DNA of 43,293 nucleotides from JAQGMV01 sp035525455 (lineage in GTDB: Bacteria; Pseudomonadota; Gammaproteobacteria; Burkholderiales; SG8-41). The translations under genes and the position numbers were made by a program. This document shows, piece after piece, positions 9,681-17,699 of this stretch; positions within the stretch are counted from its first letter, which is position 1, and each line of letters opens with the position of its first letter. The stretch is from assembly GCA_035525455.1 (NCBI GenBank), contig DATLEF010000170.1:1-43293 (forward strand). Direction: 5' to 3'. The notes beneath the pieces were generated by a model. That model worked only from the letters and a program-made list of their open reading frames with translations, had not been told where the DNA came from and did not search any database.

Positions 9681-9689
9681 GATTGTAAC
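9681..9689 (-). promoter_or_regulatory. Probable tRNA-Arg promoter, extended -10
   Basis: TGTTACAAT on the minus strand is an extended -10 (TGn plus TACAAT, 5 of 6 matches). The predicted start near 9675 would give a leader of about 8 bases before the tRNA. No good -35 is visible. Confidence 0.5.
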
Positions 9690-9705
9690 ACGCCTCAAAT
9701 CAAGG

Positions 9706-9735
9706 TTTTACCCTACTTTTGATTGTCGATATAAT
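9706..9735 (+). promoter_or_regulatory. Probable sigma70-type promoter of the cytochrome c gene
   Basis: A perfect TATAAT lies at 9730-9735. TTTACC at 9707-9712 is a 4-of-6 match to the -35, with 17 bases between. The start would be near 9742, about 29 bases before the ATG. It is back to back with the tRNA-Arg promoter. Confidence 0.65.
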
Positions 9736-9770
9736 CATCGCCTTTCGCCTTCATCCCCCTGGAACAACGC

Positions 9771-10604
9771 ATGGAAGAGCACCACTCCGACGAGCACACT
9801 TCATTCATCAAGACGCCCAAGCAGCTGGTGGTCGTCATCGTACTCGCGTTCGTCGTCCCCATCGCGCTGATCGCGATGATCGCAAGCCTCGCCATGCGCG
9901 GCGTCGAGCCCGACACCTCCGCCGCATCCGAAGAAGCGGTGGCAAAAAGGTTGAAGCCGGTCGGCCAGGTCGTGGTCGCTGAAGGAAGCGACGTGAAAGG
10001 ACAGCGCACCGGCAAGCAGATCGTCGAGACCGTATGCGCGGCATGTCATGCGACCGGCTTATTGAATGCGCCGAAAGTCGGTGACAAGACCATATGGGGA
10101 CCACTCATCAAGGAAGGACACGCGCATCTCACCGAAAATGCCATCAAGGGTCTGCGCCAGATGCCGCCGCGCGGCGGCAATCCCGAGCTGACCGACGCCG
10201 AGATCGCGCGCGCAGTCGCTTTCATGGCGAATCAGGCGGGAGCAAACTTCAGCGAGCCGCCGGTGCAGGCCGGCGCGGCAACACAGGTTGCAGCGGCACC
10301 CTCCGCTCCGATCGGCACTGCGGCGGCTGCCTCGCCCGCGCCGGAAGCAACGAGCGCCGGAAGCGCAAACGGTAAGGCCGTGTTCGATCAGACCTGCGCC
10401 GTTTGCCACGCGACTGGGGTCGCCGGTGCGCCCAAGGCCGGCGATAAAGCGGGATGGGAACCACGTCTGAAGCAGGGCGTAGCAACGCTGCACGAAGCCG
10501 CGGTCAAAGGTAAGAACGCGATGCCCGCGAAAGGCGGCAACACATCGCTTTCCGAAGCCGACGTCAAAGCCGCAGTCGACTACATGGTGGGGCTCGTCAA
10601 GTGA
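9771..10604 (+). CDS. Membrane-anchored di-haem cytochrome c (c5-like tandem domains)
   Basis: A 277-residue protein with a short cytoplasmic N-terminus, one membrane anchor at about residues 19-43, and two c-type haem domains in the periplasm. The haem sites are CAACH (89-93) and CAVCH (209-213). Likely axial methionines are in LRQMPPRGGN and NAMPAKGGN. The two domains are clearly duplicates of each other (CHATG, then APKxGDK, then MPxxGGN) and are joined by an Ala/Pro-rich linker at about 165-195. Such c5-like proteins carry electrons from the bc1 complex to terminal oxidases or reductases. The physiological partner is not visible here. It has its own promoter and terminator, so it is probably monocistronic. 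Confidence 0.9.
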   Translation: MEEHHSDEHTSFIKTPKQLVVVIVLAFVVPIALIAMIASLAMRGVEPDTSAASEEAVAKRLKPVGQVVVAEGSDVKGQRTGKQIVETVCAACHATGLLNAPKVGDKTIWGPLIKEGHAHLTENAIKGLRQMPPRGGNPELTDAEIARAVAFMANQAGANFSEPPVQAGAATQVAAAPSAPIGTAAAASPAPEATSAGSANGKAVFDQTCAVCHATGVAGAPKAGDKAGWEPRLKQGVATLHEAAVKGKNAMPAKGGNTSLSEADVKAAVDYMVGLVK

Positions 10605-10643
10605 AGCAGTCCGTGTAACCGCGAGTGATGAACCGTCTTTACG

Positions 10644-10669
10644 AGGCGCAGCATCGACTGCGCCTTTTT
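10644..10669 (+). terminator. Rho-independent terminator after the cytochrome c gene
   Basis: Perfect 8-bp stem AGGCGCAG/CTGCGCCT with a 6-base loop, followed by five T residues. It sits 39 bases past the cytochrome c stop codon and before apaH, so apaH probably needs its own promoter. Confidence 0.85.
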
Positions 10670-10707
10670 CGTTGCAGGTCTGGTCCCGCGCGCGGGCGGG
10701 TCATACC

Positions 10708-11526
10708 ATGAGCACGTACGCCGTCGGCGACGTCCAGGGCTGTTACGATCAGCTGCGCCGGCTGCTCGACGAAGTGCGCTTCGATCCGGCGGGCGACACC
10801 TTGTGGTTCGTTGGCGATCTGGTGAACCGCGGGCCGCAGTCCCTCGCGACGCTGCGCTTCGTCCGCGATCTCGGCGAGCGCGCGATTACCGTGCTCGGAA
10901 ATCATGACCTGCATCTGCTCGTCGTAGCGGCCGGGGTACGCAAACCGCATCGCGGCGACACTCTGGACGAGGTCCTCACCGCGCCCGATCGCGACGAGCT
11001 GCTCGATTGGCTGCGTCATCGCAAAATGCTGCACGTCGGCGCGGGTCACGCCATGGTCCACGCCGGTTTGCTGCCGCAGTGGACGATCGATCACGCGGCC
11101 TCGCTCGCGCGCGAAGCGGAAAACGCCCTGCAAGGCGCCGACCATGCCCGATTGCTGCAGGTCATGTACGGCAACGAGCCGTCAGCCTGGAACGATGCGC
11201 TCACCGGACACGACCGGCTGCGGGTCATTATCAATGCGATGACGCGGCTGCGGCTGTGCGATGCCGACGGCCGCATGGAGTTCTCGCACAAGCACGGACT
11301 CACGGATGTGCCGGCCGGGCACATGCCCTGGTTCGATGTGCCAGGACGTGTGAGCGCCGGCACGCCCATCATCTGCGGCCACTGGGCGGCGCTGGGTCTC
11401 ATGCTGCGATCCGATTTGATCGGTCTCGATTCGGGATGTGTGTGGGGTCGTGCGCTCAGCGCGCTGCGACTGGAAGATCGGCGGCTGTTTCAGTGCGAGT
11501 GCAGCGAGGTGCGATCGACAGAGTAG
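10708..11526 (+). CDS. apaH: Symmetrical bis(5'-nucleosyl)-tetraphosphatase
   Basis: Hydrolyses Ap4A to two ADP and can remove Np4-type caps from RNA. The product is 272 residues, close to the 280 of the E. coli enzyme. The metallophosphatase motifs are in order: GDVQGC (7-12), GDLVNRGP, GNHD, and later histidines in HAMVHAG and CGHWAALG. The ATG at 10708 begins MSTYAVGDVQG as in homologues; upstream in-frame codons overlap the terminator. Its 3' end overlaps the convergent plsC gene by 71 bases, so each gene's last codons are antisense to the other. Confidence 0.93.
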   Translation: MSTYAVGDVQGCYDQLRRLLDEVRFDPAGDTLWFVGDLVNRGPQSLATLRFVRDLGERAITVLGNHDLHLLVVAAGVRKPHRGDTLDEVLTAPDRDELLDWLRHRKMLHVGAGHAMVHAGLLPQWTIDHAASLAREAENALQGADHARLLQVMYGNEPSAWNDALTGHDRLRVIINAMTRLRLCDADGRMEFSHKHGLTDVPAGHMPWFDVPGRVSAGTPIICGHWAALGLMLRSDLIGLDSGCVWGRALSALRLEDRRLFQCECSEVRSTE

Positions 11527-12247
11527 CGACTATCGCTTCGCGCGCCTCGCTGGCAATGTGCCGGCGTTGACGGTCGATTACCTGAATCGGTTCCAGAAAC
11601 CAGAGGTGAACGTGTGTCACGTCCTCACCGGTGATGGCGACGAGCGAGTCCCAGAGCGAGCGTTCGCCGTCGTACGCCGCCTCTGTGCACCGACTGCCAT
11701 CCGGGCGCTCGTAGCGGATGGCAATGGGCTGGATAGCGGCGCGCGCCTCCAGCGCCGGTGCAAGGAGTGACGCGTGAAATGGCAGGACCGCGGAGCCGTC
11801 GGTTGTCGTGCCCTCCGGAAAAACAGCGAATACATCTCCCGCGGCCAACCCCTCTCTCACCAGCGTGTTCACGCGCCCGGTGTCGTGGCGGCGCGCACGC
11901 CGGATAAAGACGGTACCCACGCGTTCTGAAAGCCAGCCCAGCAGCGGCCAGCTTCGTACTTCCGATTTGGCGACGAACCGTACCGGCAGCACCGCGTTGA
12001 TCGCAAAGATATCGATCCACGACACGTGATTTGCGACGAGCATGAGCGGTCGCGCGCCGGCGCTTGAGCCGTGCACGTGCAAGCGCACCGCCAGCAGCGT
12101 GAGCAGGCGCTCCGACCAGCGCCTGATTTCGTGCTTACGCTCCTGCGGGTTTTCGACGCGAAAGCGCAGCGCCGCGATCAGCAGGCCGCGCGTGAGGTGC
12201 AGCGCGACACGGCCGATGCGCGCGGCTCGGCGGAAAAGGATCGCTAT
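11456..12247 (-). CDS. plsC: 1-acyl-sn-glycerol-3-phosphate acyltransferase (non-canonical start)
   Basis: Adds the second acyl chain in phospholipid synthesis, making phosphatidic acid at the inner membrane. The catalytic HxxxxD motif is in NHVSWID and the glycerophosphate-binding motif is FPEGTT. The first canonical start, GTG at 12088, would remove the conserved N-terminal helix. The frame is open upstream to 12256 and encodes a typical PlsC N-terminus (ILFRRAARIGRVALHLTRGL). Counting from the ATA at 12247, the catalytic His is residue 74 and Asp 79, against 73 and 78 in E. coli. I therefore place the start at this ATA, one base after the stop of the preceding gene. It may be a rare start codon or an ATG altered by mutation or sequencing error. 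A fallback is 11456-12088. Confidence 0.8.
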   Translation of the reverse strand: MAILFRRAARIGRVALHLTRGLLIAALRFRVENPQERKHEIRRWSERLLTLLAVRLHVHGSSAGARPLMLVANHVSWIDIFAINAVLPVRFVAKSEVRSWPLLGWLSERVGTVFIRRARRHDTGRVNTLVREGLAAGDVFAVFPEGTTTDGSAVLPFHASLLAPALEARAAIQPIAIRYERPDGSRCTEAAYDGERSLWDSLVAITGEDVTHVHLWFLEPIQVIDRQRRHIASEAREAIVATLSIAPRCTRTETAADLPVAAR

Positions 12248-12248
12248 C

Positions 12249-12707
12249 TCAGCGCGTCACGCGCGAGGTGGCGCCGTCGGAGAGTATGCGCACGCGATCG
12301 CCGGGGCGGAAGCTCTCGTCCGCATCCTGCGTGATCGCCACCATCTGTCCGTCGTCGATCTTGACGGTGACTTCGACGCCGCGCTTCGCGGTGACGCCCT
12401 GCTCGACGGCCTGACCGGCGACGCCGCCAACTACTGCGCCGAGTATTGTACCTACGACCGAGCCGCGGCCATGGCCGATCGTGCTGCCGGCAACGCCACC
12501 CACCACGGCGCCAGCTGCGGGACCTACGCCGCTGCGCGTGCCCTCGAGCTTCACTTCGCGGACACTTTCGATATAACCCATGCGTACTGTCTGCTCGCGG
12601 CGCGCCTGCTCGCGCGTGTACGAACCGCCGCCGAGACCGGGCGAGTAACAGCCGGTCAGAACGACAGTGAGCGTTGCTGCCCCCAGCAGCGTCCTAGCGT
12701 ATTTCAT
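12249..12707 (-). CDS. Glycine-zipper outer-membrane lipoprotein, SlyB/17 kDa antigen-like
   Basis: A 152-residue lipoprotein. The signal peptide ends in the lipobox LTGC, so the Cys would be lipidated and the Gln-, Arg-rich following region is periplasmic. The middle holds two glycine-zipper segments (GAVVGGVAGSTIGHGRG and GTILGAVVGGVAGQAVEQG), typical of the glycine zipper 2TM domain of SlyB-like proteins. The C-terminal part (VEVTVKIDDGQMVAITQ) is the usual small beta domain. GGAGA 7 bases upstream supports the ATG at 12707; an ATG at 12719 overlaps that site. It follows the PfkB kinase by 12 bases and is followed immediately by plsC. A role in envelope integrity is inferred from the family. 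Confidence 0.85.
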   Translation of the reverse strand: MKYARTLLGAATLTVVLTGCYSPGLGGGSYTREQARREQTVRMGYIESVREVKLEGTRSGVGPAAGAVVGGVAGSTIGHGRGSVVGTILGAVVGGVAGQAVEQGVTAKRGVEVTVKIDDGQMVAITQDADESFRPGDRVRILSDGATSRVTR

Positions 12708-12719
12708 TGTTTTCTCCAT

Positions 12720-13655
12720 TCACCAGATTTTCGTCGCGAACGCATCAGAAAAGCGTTGTGCGATTTCCTCGCGGCTGAAACGGTGGTTCTGCCCGCCGCG
12801 TGAGCCTATCTTAATCGATCCCAGGAGGGACGCGAGCCTGCCGGTCGTGGGCCAGTCGTATCCATTCGAGAGACCGTACAGCAAACCGGCCCGGAAAGCA
12901 TCGCCGCATCCGGTGGGATCGACGAGCTCCGTAGCTTTCACACTGGGGATTTCTATGATGCCGCCGCGCGTATGCACGAGGGAGCCGCGGGCCCCGAGTG
13001 TGACCACGAAAGCCTGCACGAGCTTCGCGAGCTGCTCGATGGTTTGACCCGTTCGCTCCTGCAGCATCTGCGCTTCGTAATCGTTGACCGTAACGTAATC
13101 GGCCATCTGCACGAATTCCAGCAGCTCCCCGCCGCTGAACATCGGCAGGCCTTGCCCGGGGTCGAATACGAAGGGTAGCGCAGCCTCGTGAAACTCACGG
13201 GCGTGCTGCAGCATGCCTTCGCGTCCATCGGGCGCAACGATGCCGAGCGTCACGGCGCTCGCGTCCTGCACGTGATTCACGTGCGAATGGTTCATGGCGC
13301 CGGGATGAAATGCGGTGATTTGATTGTCGTCGAGATCGGTCGTAATGAAAGCCTGCGCGGTATACGTGCCAGTAATCGGACGAATGTGCTCTTGACCGAG
13401 TCCGAGCTTGTCGATGCGCACGCTATAGGTGTGATAGTCCTCGCCGACTGTCGCCATGATCAGCGGTTCGCCGCCCAGCATCTTCAGCGTGTACGCGATA
13501 TTGCCCGCGCAGCCCCCGAATTCGCGCCGCATGTCCGGAACGAGAAACGCAACGTTCAGTATGTGCAGTTGATCGGGAAGGATGTGGTTCTTGAAACGGT
13601 CGCGAAACACCATGATGGTGTCGTACGCGATGGAGCCGCAGATGAGTGTCGACAT
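12720..13655 (-). CDS. PfkB-family sugar/nucleoside kinase
   Basis: A 311-residue ribokinase-fold kinase. The N-terminal substrate-binding segment FGGCAGNIAYTLKMLGG and the C-terminal catalytic motif DPTGCGDAFRAG (about residues 246-257, with the Asp base) are intact. Beta- and gammaproteobacterial homologues are often annotated as adenosine kinase, but sugar specificity in PfkB proteins is hard to predict, so I leave the substrate open. It lies 67 bases downstream of dgkA and has a strong extended -10 immediately upstream, so it probably heads a unit with the lipoprotein and plsC. Confidence 0.87.
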   Translation of the reverse strand: MSTLICGSIAYDTIMVFRDRFKNHILPDQLHILNVAFLVPDMRREFGGCAGNIAYTLKMLGGEPLIMATVGEDYHTYSVRIDKLGLGQEHIRPITGTYTAQAFITTDLDDNQITAFHPGAMNHSHVNHVQDASAVTLGIVAPDGREGMLQHAREFHEAALPFVFDPGQGLPMFSGGELLEFVQMADYVTVNDYEAQMLQERTGQTIEQLAKLVQAFVVTLGARGSLVHTRGGIIEIPSVKATELVDPTGCGDAFRAGLLYGLSNGYDWPTTGRLASLLGSIKIGSRGGQNHRFSREEIAQRFSDAFATKIW

Positions 13656-13681
13656 GAGATGCGCGGAGTTGAGCTCGCCCG

Positions 13682-13690
13682 ATTATAGCA
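13682..13690 (-). promoter_or_regulatory. Probable promoter of the PfkB kinase gene, extended -10
   Basis: TGCTATAAT on the minus strand is a perfect -10 with a TGn extension. The predicted start near 13675 gives a 20-base leader before the ATG at 13655. The -35 region is poor, as is common for extended -10 promoters. Confidence 0.6.
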
Positions 13691-13722
13691 AGCGCTTTTC
13701 GGCGCGAACTTAGGATGACTCG

Positions 13723-14091
13723 CTATCCCGCGAGCACGAGCAGCCACACGAGCGGCACGTTCATGAGCGAGATCATGACGGCGGCGCTGCCCATGTCTTT
13801 GGCACGCTTCGCGAGCACGTGATCCTCGAGCGAGATGCGATCGGTCACCGCTTCTATACCCGAATTGAGCAGCTCTATGATGAGCACCAGCAGCACGCTT
13901 GCGATCATCAGGGCTTTACCCACACCGCTCACGTGCGTGTGTATCGCAATCGGAATCAGCACGAGCGCCATCAGCACTTCCAGCCGAAAGGCGTCCTCGT
14001 GCCTGAACGCCGCCGACAAGCCATCGAGCGAATATAACAATGCGTTCCAGAGCCGCGTGAAAGGCGATCTGGGTTTCGGCACAGTCCTCAT
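13723..14091 (-). CDS. dgkA: Diacylglycerol kinase, prokaryotic type
   Basis: A 122-residue integral membrane kinase that phosphorylates diacylglycerol to phosphatidic acid, recycling lipid from envelope glycan synthesis. The catalytic signature ELLNSGIEAVTDR (73-85) is followed by KRAKDMGSAAV, both diagnostic. Three hydrophobic segments are visible at about 37-54, 58-75 and 101-120, with a charged surface helix before the first. It starts 12 bases after gcvH, preceded by GAGCGGA. Functionally it pairs with plsC nearby, since both make phosphatidic acid. Confidence 0.93.
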   Translation of the reverse strand: MRTVPKPRSPFTRLWNALLYSLDGLSAAFRHEDAFRLEVLMALVLIPIAIHTHVSGVGKALMIASVLLVLIIELLNSGIEAVTDRISLEDHVLAKRAKDMGSAAVMISLMNVPLVWLLVLAG

Positions 14092-14103
14092 GATCCGCTC
14101 GTC

Positions 14104-14490
14104 TCAGCCTTGCGATGAGGCGAGCTTCTCGTAGGCGGCCGCATCCAGCAGGCCGTCGAGCTCAGCCGGATCAGCGGGCTTCAATTTGAACATCCACGCG
14201 CTGTAAGGCTCCTGATTTATTTTTTCAGGTGTGTCCGCGAGTACCTCGTTCGCCGCGACGATTTCTCCCGATACCGGCGCGTAAATGTCCGCAGCCGCTT
14301 TGACCGATTCGATCACCCCGCACTCTTCTCCCTTTTTTACGCTGCGGCCGGGCGCGGGGGTCTGCACGAAGACGACGTCGCCGAGCATCTCCTGCGCATG
14401 AAAAGTGATGCCGACCGTGAGCGTGCCGTCGGACTCGCGCTTTATCCATTCGTGGCTCTCGGTGTATTTCAGGTCAGGAGGCGTCGTCAT
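14104..14490 (-). CDS. gcvH: Glycine cleavage system H protein
   Basis: The lipoyl carrier of the glycine cleavage complex, shuttling the aminomethyl group from P- to T-protein. The 128-residue length is standard. Lipoylation is expected on Lys64 in the motif GVIESVKAAADIY. The frame stays open upstream to 14712, but MTTPPDLKYTESHEWI at 14490 is the family start and the extension overlaps the DUF3426 gene antisense-free in another frame. gcvP and a housekeeping gcvT are not in the window; the GcvT-like gene at 6.9-8.1 kb belongs to a different operon. Here gcvH lies between DUF3426 and dgkA on the same strand. Confidence 0.94.
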   Translation of the reverse strand: MTTPPDLKYTESHEWIKRESDGTLTVGITFHAQEMLGDVVFVQTPAPGRSVKKGEECGVIESVKAAADIYAPVSGEIVAANEVLADTPEKINQEPYSAWMFKLKPADPAELDGLLDAAAYEKLASSQG

Positions 14491-14530
14491 GGTGCGTGAA
14501 CTGTTCCAATCGGGTTGAAACGCGCGCGCT

Positions 14531-15388
14531 TCAAAGCGCGGGCGCGGGAAGGAGATCGAGCCGGAAACCGGCGGCATTGAGATCTCCGGTATCGAGCTCC
14601 AGCGCCACGGTGATTTCGGCGTTGGGCGGAATGCCGCTTTTTGCGTCACGACTCGCTGCGAGATATTCCTGCGGCGTAAAGATGCGGCGCGCAAGCGCGT
14701 GCTCATTCGCATTGGTCAACACCAGGTCGAGTGCCGGATATGCAAGATCGTAGCTCGCATAGCTTCGCAATGTGGCGGTCAGCTGGACGAGCGCGGGGCG
14801 GTGAGCATCGATCATGTGCACGTCGGACGCTTCGATTTTCACGAGCTCGGGGCGCTGTGGCAAGGTCACGCTGCAACCCGCAGCCTCGCAAAACGCCATC
14901 AGGAGAGGCCTGCTCGCGGGATAGCGCGCAGCGATGTCGCTGCGATAAGCGTAAGCGATCTGCAGTGCGAGCGCGAGCATGAGTACGACGCTCCCAGCCA
15001 GCCACCCGCGCGTGTGCGTTCCAGTGCTGGGAGGCCGTTGACTGAACGCGGGCGCGCGTTCCGTGTCGGGCGTGCTCGCAATGACTGCGGGCTCCGCGAC
15101 CGGTGACCCAGCCCCGGCGGCGGGCGCGGCGGCGACCGCATCGTCGCGGAAATGGGCTGGCGCGATTGCCGGCTCTCCCTGCGCCGCTTCCGTGCGGATC
15201 GTCTCGGCCTCCGCCGGCTCGTGTGCCGCCGCGCTCGCCGCATTTGCCTGATCGGCCGCAAGACCTGCATATCCGTCGAATGCCTGCATGCAGCGGCCGC
15301 AGCGCACCTGGCCGGCGCGTGCCTGGAGCTGCGCGGGCGTCACGCGAAACAATGTCCTGCAACGCGGGCAGCGCGTGACGAGGCTCAT
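14531..15388 (-). CDS. DUF3426 zinc-ribbon membrane protein
   Basis: A 285-residue protein of unknown function. It begins with an MJ0042-type zinc ribbon (CPRCRTLFRVTPAQL followed by CGRC), predicted to bind one zinc through four cysteines. An Ala/Pro/Glu-rich spacer follows to about residue 125, then a single membrane segment (WLAGSVVLMLALALQIAYAY) and a C-terminal DUF3426 domain, which would be periplasmic. Zinc ribbon in the cytoplasm and a domain outside suggest a sensor or scaffold, but no function is established. The ATG at 15388 is taken instead of an in-frame GTG at 15397. It usually follows prmA in betaproteobacteria, as it does here by 67 bases. Confidence 0.85.
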   Translation of the reverse strand: MSLVTRCPRCRTLFRVTPAQLQARAGQVRCGRCMQAFDGYAGLAADQANAASAAAHEPAEAETIRTEAAQGEPAIAPAHFRDDAVAAAPAAGAGSPVAEPAVIASTPDTERAPAFSQRPPSTGTHTRGWLAGSVVLMLALALQIAYAYRSDIAARYPASRPLLMAFCEAAGCSVTLPQRPELVKIEASDVHMIDAHRPALVQLTATLRSYASYDLAYPALDLVLTNANEHALARRIFTPQEYLAASRDAKSGIPPNAEITVALELDTGDLNAAGFRLDLLPAPAL

Positions 15389-15455
15389 CGGCGGCACCCG
15401 CAGCCTGTTCGACTCCCCACTTGCTCAACGATACTCACTCAAATTCCCGTTGCCG

Positions 15456-16343
15456 TTAGCGGCGCGCGCCCCGCAGGAGCATCCACCCGTCTTCGTGCCG
15501 GGCGGGAGAAAAATCGTACCACGCCGCGTAAGTGTCCTGTACTTCCTCAGCCTGCCCGCGCAGAACGCCCGAAAGGGCGAGCTTTCCGCCGGGACGCGTC
15601 AACTTTGCCAGGAGCGGCGCGAGCACCTTGAGCGGTTGCGCGAGTATGTTCGCGACGACGAACTGCGCTGCCGCCGGCACGTCGTCCGCTGCCGAGACGA
15701 ACTTCGCGTCGACGCCGTTCTGCGCTGCATTGCGCCTGGCCGTGAGCACCGCCTGCGGGTCGATATCCACGCCCCACGCGCTCGCCGCACCGAGCTTCAT
15801 TGCGGCAATGGCGAGTATGCCCGAGCCGCAGCCGAAATCGATGACGGATTCGCCGCCCGCGAGCTCGGAATCGAGCCATTCGAGGCACAGGCGCGTCGTC
15901 GGGTGCGTGCCCGTTCCAAAAGCGAGTCCCGGATCGAGCACGATCGTGAGCGCATCAGCGTCCGGCGCCTCATGCCAGGTCGGCACGACCCACAGTCGCG
16001 GGCTCACGTGCTGAGGGGTGAACTGCGACTGCGTGCGTCGCACCCAGTCTTCGTCCTCCACTCGAGTCACGTCGTAGGCAGTCGTAGTGTCGATTGCAGC
16101 GCGCTCGAAGGCGGTCGCCATCGCAGCGGCGATGTCGGCGTCGATCTCGAACAGCGCGGAGAGCCGTGCGTGCGCCCATAGCTCCGCCGCGCTGTCGGGC
16201 TCATCGAAAATCGGCCGCTCGGAGGGTGAGCCCGCGTGGGCGTCGGACACCTCGACGCTCAGCGCGCCAGCCTCCATCAGCGCGTCCGACAAGGGCTCTA
16301 CGCGCCCGCGATCAACTACCGTCGTGGCGGACAACCAGGGCAT
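15456..16343 (-). CDS. prmA: Ribosomal protein L11 methyltransferase
   Basis: SAM-dependent trimethylation of ribosomal protein L11. The product is about 295 residues. The SAM-binding motif VIDFGCGSGILAIAAMKLGA and the catalytic region VVANILAQPL (the N-I-L motif) are clear; FGTGTHPTT before them is diagnostic of PrmA. An N-terminal substrate-recognition domain covers roughly the first 60 residues. The start ATG at 16343 overlaps the accC stop by one base (TGATG); a GTG directly before it is an alternative. It is the fourth gene of the aroQ-accB-accC-prmA series. Confidence 0.94.
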   Translation of the reverse strand: MPWLSATTVVDRGRVEPLSDALMEAGALSVEVSDAHAGSPSERPIFDEPDSAAELWAHARLSALFEIDADIAAAMATAFERAAIDTTTAYDVTRVEDEDWVRRTQSQFTPQHVSPRLWVVPTWHEAPDADALTIVLDPGLAFGTGTHPTTRLCLEWLDSELAGGESVIDFGCGSGILAIAAMKLGAASAWGVDIDPQAVLTARRNAAQNGVDAKFVSAADDVPAAAQFVVANILAQPLKVLAPLLAKLTRPGGKLALSGVLRGQAEEVQDTYAAWYDFSPARHEDGWMLLRGARR

Positions 16344-17698
16344 CACTGCTTGGACGCGAGCTTGGCCAGCTTGTCCTCGAGATAATGGATGTTCGTGCCG
16401 CCGCGCACGAAAGCACTGTCCTGGATCAAGTCCTGGTGCAGCGGGATGTTGGTCTTGATGCCTTCGACGACGGTTTCCGACAGAGCGATGCCCAGGCGCG
16501 CGATCGCCTGCTCGCGCGTGTCTCCGTAGGCAATGATCTTACCGATCAGCGAATCGTAATGCGGCGGAACCAGATAGCCGTTGTAGGCGTGCGAATCGAC
16601 GCGTATTCCCGGGCCGCCGGGCATGTGAAACGATGTGATCCGTCCGGGCGAAGGCGTGAATTTGTACGGATCTTCCGCATTGATGCGGCACTCGATCGCA
16701 TGACCTTTCAGCTGCACGTCGCGCTGTTTGATCGGCAGCTTTTCGCTGCAGGCGATGCGGATCTGCTGCTGCACGATGTCGATACCGGTGATCATCTCCG
16801 TCACCGGATGCTCTACCTGTATGCGCGTGTTCATTTCGATGAAATAAAACTCCGCGTTCTCGTACAGGAACTCGAACGTGCCCGCGCCTTCGTAACCTAT
16901 CTTGCGGCACGCTTCGGCGCAGCGCTCTCCGATGCGCAGCCGTGCCCGCGAGTTGATATGCGGCGCGCAGGCTTCCTCGATCACTTTCTGGTGCCTGCGC
17001 TGCATCGAGCAGTCGCGGTCTCCGAGATAAATCGCGTTGCGGTGCTTGTCGGCGAGCACCTGTATTTCGATGTGACGCGGTTCTTCCAGAAATTTCTCGA
17101 TGTAGACCGAAGGGTTTCCAAACGCCGCCTGCGCTTCCGCCCGGGTGGTATTGACCGCATTCACGAGCGCCGCTTCCGTGTGCACCACGCGCATGCCGCG
17201 TCCGCCGCCCCCGCCCGCCGATTTGACGATGACGGGGTAACCGATCTCACGCGCGATTTTCACGATTTCCTTCGGGTCGTCAGGCAGCGTGTTGTCGACT
17301 CCCGGCACCACGGGAATGCCCGCTTTTTTCATCGCGTTCTTGGCGCTCACCTTGTCGCCCATCATGCGGATCGTTTCAGCGCGCGGTCCGATAAAGACGA
17401 AGCCGCTTTGTTCGACGCGCTCCGCAAAATCCGCGTTTTCGGCAAGAAAGCCGTATCCGGGGTGAATTGCTTCGGCGTCAGTCACTTCAGCGGCGCTGAT
17501 GATCGAAGGGATATTCAGATAGCTCGCGCTCGACGCGGCGGGTCCGATGCAGACCGATTCGTCCGCGAGCTTGACGTACTTCGCCTCGGCGTCGGCCTCC
17601 GAATGCACCACGACGGTTTTGATGCCGAGCTCGCGGCAGGCGCGCTGAATGCGCAGCGCGATCTCGCCGCGGTTGGCGATAAGGATTTTCTCGAACAC
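16343..17698 (-). CDS. accC: Acetyl-CoA carboxylase, biotin carboxylase subunit
   Basis: ATP-dependent carboxylation of biotin on AccB, the first half-reaction of acetyl-CoA carboxylase in fatty acid synthesis. The 451-residue size matches AccC. Visible are the N-terminal NRGEIALRI, the glycine-rich ATP lid KSAGGGGGRGMRVV, and EMNTRIQVEHPVTEMITG with the catalytic Glu and Arg. The start is GTG, one base after the accB stop codon, indicating coupling. The subunit is free-standing and shares no gene with the leucine-type carboxylase at the left of the window, whose own biotin carboxylase is missing here. Confidence 0.96.
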   Translation of the reverse strand: MFEKILIANRGEIALRIQRACRELGIKTVVVHSEADAEAKYVKLADESVCIGPAASSASYLNIPSIISAAEVTDAEAIHPGYGFLAENADFAERVEQSGFVFIGPRAETIRMMGDKVSAKNAMKKAGIPVVPGVDNTLPDDPKEIVKIAREIGYPVIVKSAGGGGGRGMRVVHTEAALVNAVNTTRAEAQAAFGNPSVYIEKFLEEPRHIEIQVLADKHRNAIYLGDRDCSMQRRHQKVIEEACAPHINSRARLRIGERCAEACRKIGYEGAGTFEFLYENAEFYFIEMNTRIQVEHPVTEMITGIDIVQQQIRIACSEKLPIKQRDVQLKGHAIECRINAEDPYKFTPSPGRITSFHMPGGPGIRVDSHAYNGYLVPPHYDSLIGKIIAYGDTREQAIARLGIALSETVVEGIKTNIPLHQDLIQDSAFVRGGTNIHYLEDKLAKLASKQ

Positions 17699-17699
17699 T

